Of a stretch of DNA of 64,000 nucleotides, positions 61,566 through 64,000 are shown in pieces. The notes under the pieces are model-generated. The model searched no databases. It worked only from the letters and a program-made list of their open reading frames with translations, and was not told the DNA's origin. Both the position numbers and the translations under genes were made by a program. This stretch comes from JALORV01 sp963791235 (lineage in GTDB: Bacteria; Pseudomonadota; Gammaproteobacteria; Burkholderiales; Burkholderiaceae_F), in NCBI GenBank assembly GCA_963791235.1, contig CAWBRW010000017.1, forward strand, positions 124,001-188,000. The letters are read 5' to 3'. Every line of letters starts with the position of its first letter. Position 1 is the first letter of the stretch.

Positions 61566-62446
61566 ATGGGCGATACGTTGGCCACGGTCGAGCCGGTGCT
61601 GCGCGTCGGTGCGTTCCTGGGCGTGTTCGTCCTGGTCGCGCTGTGGGAAGTGCTGGCGCCGAGGCGGCCGTCGCATTTCACCCGCGCGCAGCGCTGGCCG
61701 CACAACCTGGGATTGGTCGTCCTGAACGCCGGGATCCTGCGGCTGGTGGCTCCGGGCGCCGCGATCGCCGTGGCGATGGCGGGCGAGGCCCATGGCTGGG
61801 GTCTTTTCAACGTCGTGGCGCTGCCGTCCTGGGCGGCCATCCTCCTGGTGGTGGTGCTGCTCGACCTGGCCATCTACTTCCAGCACGTGCTGTTTCACGC
61901 GGTGCCCGTGTTGTGGCGGCTGCACCGCGTGCACCACGCCGATCTGGACTTCGACGTGACGACCGGCCTGCGCTTTCATCCGATCGAGATCCTGCTGTCG
62001 CTCGGCATCAAGTGCGCGGTGATCGCCGCGCTCGGCGCACCTGCAGTCGCGGTGCTTGCGTTCGAGGTGCTGCTTAACGGCGCTTCGATGTTCAACCACG
62101 CAAACGCGCGCCTGCCGCTCGTCGTCGACCGCTGGCTGCGCTGGCTCGTCGTCACGCCGGACATGCACCGCGTGCACCACTCGGTCGTTCCACGCGAGTT
62201 GAACAGCAACTTCGGCTTCAACCTGCCGTGGTGGGACCGCTTGTTCGGCACCTACCGTGCGCAGCCGGCGCGCCGGCCACGAGGCGATGCGGATCGGTGT
62301 CGACGGCTTGCAGGGGCCGGAGGAAGTGCAGGCTCACTCGGTTGCTGACGCAACCGTTACGGGAGGTCAGCCCGCCGCTTCGCAACGACAAGGTCCGCAA
62401 GGACTTCGAGGCGCTGCGCGCCACGATCAAATCCGGAGGCAAGTGA
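61566..62446 (+). CDS. Sterol desaturase/fatty acid hydroxylase family membrane protein (frameshifted twice)
   Basis: A di-iron integral membrane oxygenase. It has about five membrane helices and the histidine clusters QHVLFH, LHRVHHADLDFD, RFHPIEILLSLG and MHRVHHSVVPRE, spaced as in the family. After TYRAQPA at ~62267 the frame moves twice by +1 (extra base near 62271 and near 62324), and the true C-terminus appears to be HEAMRIGVDGL, then RLTRLLTQPLREVS and FEALRATIKSGGK. Together they give ~292 residues and a stop that overlaps the next gene (TGATG). The conserved His core is before the damage. AAGGAAAG precedes ATG 61566. Such enzymes hydroxylate lipids; the sulfur-gene context is unusual. 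Confidence 0.88.
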
Positions 62447-62799
62447 TGAGCACGACACTGCTGATCCTCAATGCCGCGCCATACGGCAGCGAGAACACCT
62501 ACAACGGATTGCGGCTGGCCGGCGCCATCGCGCGCCGCTCTGACGAAAAGGTCCGTGTATTCCTGATGGGCGACGCCGCGCATGCCGCGCATCGCAACCA
62601 GAAGGTGCCGCAGGGCTACTACAACGTCGAGACGATGCTCGGCAGCGTGCTGCGCCACGGCGGCGAGGTCGGTGTATGCGGCACCTGCATGGATGCCCGC
62701 GGCATCGCGGCTGAGGATCTCGCCGCAGGCTGCCAGCGCAGCACGATGGACGCGTTGACCGACTGGACGCTGACGTCGGACAAGGTACTGGTGTTCTGA
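62446..62799 (+). CDS. DsrE/DsrF-like sulfur carrier protein
   Basis: A 117-residue YchN/DsrE-type protein. It starts TLLILNAAPYGSENTYNGLR, with VRVFLMGDAAHAAHRNQ in the second strand-helix and GEVGVCGTCMDARGIAAEDL near the end; this CxxC holds the likely sulfur-carrying thiol. The ATG at 62446 overlaps the hydroxylase stop and has GGAGG at seven bases, so it is coupled to that gene. It differs from the tusA-linked DsrE2 and from the sox lipoprotein, making three DsrE-fold proteins in this window. Confidence 0.9.
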   Translation: MSTTLLILNAAPYGSENTYNGLRLAGAIARRSDEKVRVFLMGDAAHAAHRNQKVPQGYYNVETMLGSVLRHGGEVGVCGTCMDARGIAAEDLAAGCQRSTMDALTDWTLTSDKVLVF

Positions 62800-62801
62800 A
62801 G

Positions 62802-63953
62802 ATGGGCCGCACTGCGCTCGTTCTCGGTGCCGGGCTGGGCGGAATTTCAGCCGCACAGTCGCTGCGCAAGGCGCTGCCGGACGATGACCGCGTCGTGCTG
62901 GTCGACCGCGCCGGCGACCATGTGTACCAGGCGTCGCTGCCGTGGGTGCTGGCGGGAAGCCGTGACCTCGCTCAGATTTCCCGACCGGCCGAGCATGCAG
63001 CCAGGCGGGGGATCGAATTCATCCACGGCGAAGTCGAGTCGATTTCTGCCGCTGAACGTAGCGCGACGATCGACGGACGCGTGTTGCGAGCGGACGCTCT
63101 GATCATCGCTCTCGGTGCAGAGTACAACCCAGGCAGCGTGCCGGGTCTGGTCGAGGCCGGCCATTGCTTCTACACGGCCGAGGGTGCCGTCAGTGGACAC
63201 CAGGCGCTAAGCGCCTTCAACGGTGGGCGAATCGCCTTCCTGACGACGACACCACAGTACAAGTGTCCCGCAGCTCCCTATGAAGCGGCGCTGCTCGTCG
63301 ATGGGGAATTGCGACGCCGCGGCCTGCGTGGAAGCGTGCAGATCGACTTCTACGCGGCCGAGCCCGGGCCGATGCTGACCGCCGGCGCGGAAGTTTCAGC
63401 TGCAATCCGGCAACTCATCGAGTCGCGCGGCATCACGTACCACCCTGGACAATCGGTCGCGGGGGTCGACGTCCACGGCAAGCGACTGAGGTTCACTAAC
63501 GGCGACGAGTCCGCGTATGACCTTCTCTTTTATGTTCCCCCGCACCGCGCACCGGCGGTGATCCGTGAGGCGGGGCTGACCGACGAGTCCGGCTGGATCC
63601 CGGTAGACCGACACACGCTGGCGACGAAGCATGAAGGCGTCTACGCGATCGGCGATGTCGTCGTGTTGCCGCTGAAGATGGGTCGGCCCTTGCCGAAGGC
63701 CGGGGTGTTCGCGCATGCGCACGGTGACGTGGTCGCACACAACCTGGCCGTGGCCTGGACGGGACGGGGCGCACTCAGGCAATTCGACGGCGTTGGTGCC
63801 TGCTTCGTGGAAACGGGCGACGGCCGCGCCGGAATGGGGCATGGCAACTTTTACGCCGAGCCGTTGCCTGCGGTAAAGCTGCGCCAACCCCACTGGCTCT
63901 GGCACGGTGCCAAAGTGCTGTACGAGAAGTACTGGCTGCACTCGAGGTTCTAA
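62802..63953 (+). CDS. FAD-dependent sulfide:quinone oxidoreductase-like flavoprotein
   Basis: A 383-residue two-dinucleotide-fold flavoprotein: TALVLGAGLGGISAAQSLRK at the N-terminus (FAD), ADALIIALGAEYNPG, and YAIGDVVVLPLKMGRPLPKA near the C-terminus, the second FAD contact. The segment PQYKCPAAPYEAALLVD matches the conserved region of SQR/FCSD proteins carrying one of the redox cysteines. The other usual cysteines are not evident (NLYxxCxP-like regions read YQASLPWVLAG), so it may be a distinct subtype that acts on other sulfur compounds. It follows the DsrE gene by two bases and ends the divergent operon. Confidence 0.88.
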   Translation: MGRTALVLGAGLGGISAAQSLRKALPDDDRVVLVDRAGDHVYQASLPWVLAGSRDLAQISRPAEHAARRGIEFIHGEVESISAAERSATIDGRVLRADALIIALGAEYNPGSVPGLVEAGHCFYTAEGAVSGHQALSAFNGGRIAFLTTTPQYKCPAAPYEAALLVDGELRRRGLRGSVQIDFYAAEPGPMLTAGAEVSAAIRQLIESRGITYHPGQSVAGVDVHGKRLRFTNGDESAYDLLFYVPPHRAPAVIREAGLTDESGWIPVDRHTLATKHEGVYAIGDVVVLPLKMGRPLPKAGVFAHAHGDVVAHNLAVAWTGRGALRQFDGVGACFVETGDGRAGMGHGNFYAEPLPAVKLRQPHWLWHGAKVLYEKYWLHSRF

Positions 63954-63957
63954 TTGG

Positions 63958-63987
63958 CCGCCCGTGACCATGTACGCACGCGGGCGG
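63958..63987. terminator. Imperfect hairpin after the flavoprotein gene
   Basis: CCGCCCG and CGGGCGG pair across ~16 bases just after the last gene of the block. No U-tract is seen before the window ends, so this is a weak candidate. Confidence 0.3.
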
Positions 63988-64000
63988 ACCGGCTCCCCAG

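Noticed and set aside
1..64000. CRISPR arrays, phage genes, transposases or rRNA operon
   Set aside because: I looked for regularly spaced repeats, integrase or transposase motifs and rRNA-like segments and saw none.

Overview
The window is about 64 kb of GC-rich chromosomal DNA from a Gram-negative, aerobic, sulfur-oxidising bacterium. The gene families (Sox system with SoxCD, OpgGH glucan synthesis, a DUF4148 protein, a DUF3297 protein, a PEP-CTERM protein, a purine/nucleoside-type BmpA ABC system) point to Betaproteobacteria, probably Burkholderiales or close relatives. The genus cannot be told from the sequence alone. There are no rRNA genes, CRISPR arrays, phage genes or insertion sequences; one tRNA-Ser(UGA) is present.

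Layout. 1-5.5 kb: a cut-off TauE/SafE-type exporter, a small membrane protein, a tandem universal stress protein, an HTH/[2Fe-2S]/flavin reductase protein, an AhpD-like/Rieske fusion and siroheme synthase cysG. 5.6-8.5 kb (minus): an unknown membrane protein, an unknown HELGE-motif protein and an S24-type peptidase. 8.7-18.8 kb: the sulfur block tusA, dsrE2, arsR, soxC-soxD-soxY-soxZ, a DsrE-like lipoprotein, soxA-soxX, a thioredoxin, soxB, a second thioredoxin and a small periplasmic protein. 18.9-25.9 kb: miscellaneous genes, arfB, tRNA-Ser and a PEP-CTERM protein. 25.9-32.6 kb: a BmpA-type ABC importer, split by an inverted gene of unknown function. 32.7-38.0 kb (minus): phosphotransacylase, ackA, fabI and a DUF3141 protein. 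38.3-47.1 kb: an RND efflux operon whose adaptor carries an OmpA-like domain, followed by a large repeat-containing secreted protein. 47.1-53.8 kb: a racemase, an M1 aminopeptidase, the remnant of a metallo-beta-lactamase-fold hydrolase, 5-oxoprolinase genes pxpB-pxpC-pxpA and a DUF3297 protein. 53.9-60.7 kb (minus): opgH/opgG, an M20 amidohydrolase, a RIO kinase and a histidine phosphatase. 60.8-64 kb: an ArsR-rhodanese regulator divergent from a membrane hydroxylase, a DsrE protein and an SQR-like flavoprotein, with a clear operator between them.

How the parts fit. The Sox genes encode periplasmic thiosulfate oxidation: SoxYZ is the carrier, SoxAX conjugates, SoxB hydrolyses and SoxCD oxidises the carrier-bound sulfur. 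Two thioredoxins and a DsrE-like lipoprotein would handle thiols. TusA and DsrE2 would carry sulfane sulfur in the cytoplasm, and TSUP-type exporters move sulfur anions. The terminal ArsR-rhodanese block looks like a second, sulfide or persulfide responsive unit.

Caution: eight genes (the HTH/ferredoxin reductase, cysG, a HExxH protein, an alpha/beta hydrolase, pxpB, opgH, opgG and the membrane hydroxylase) are each broken by one or two extra single bases, always in the +1 direction. This looks more like insertion-type sequence error than decay, but both remain open.
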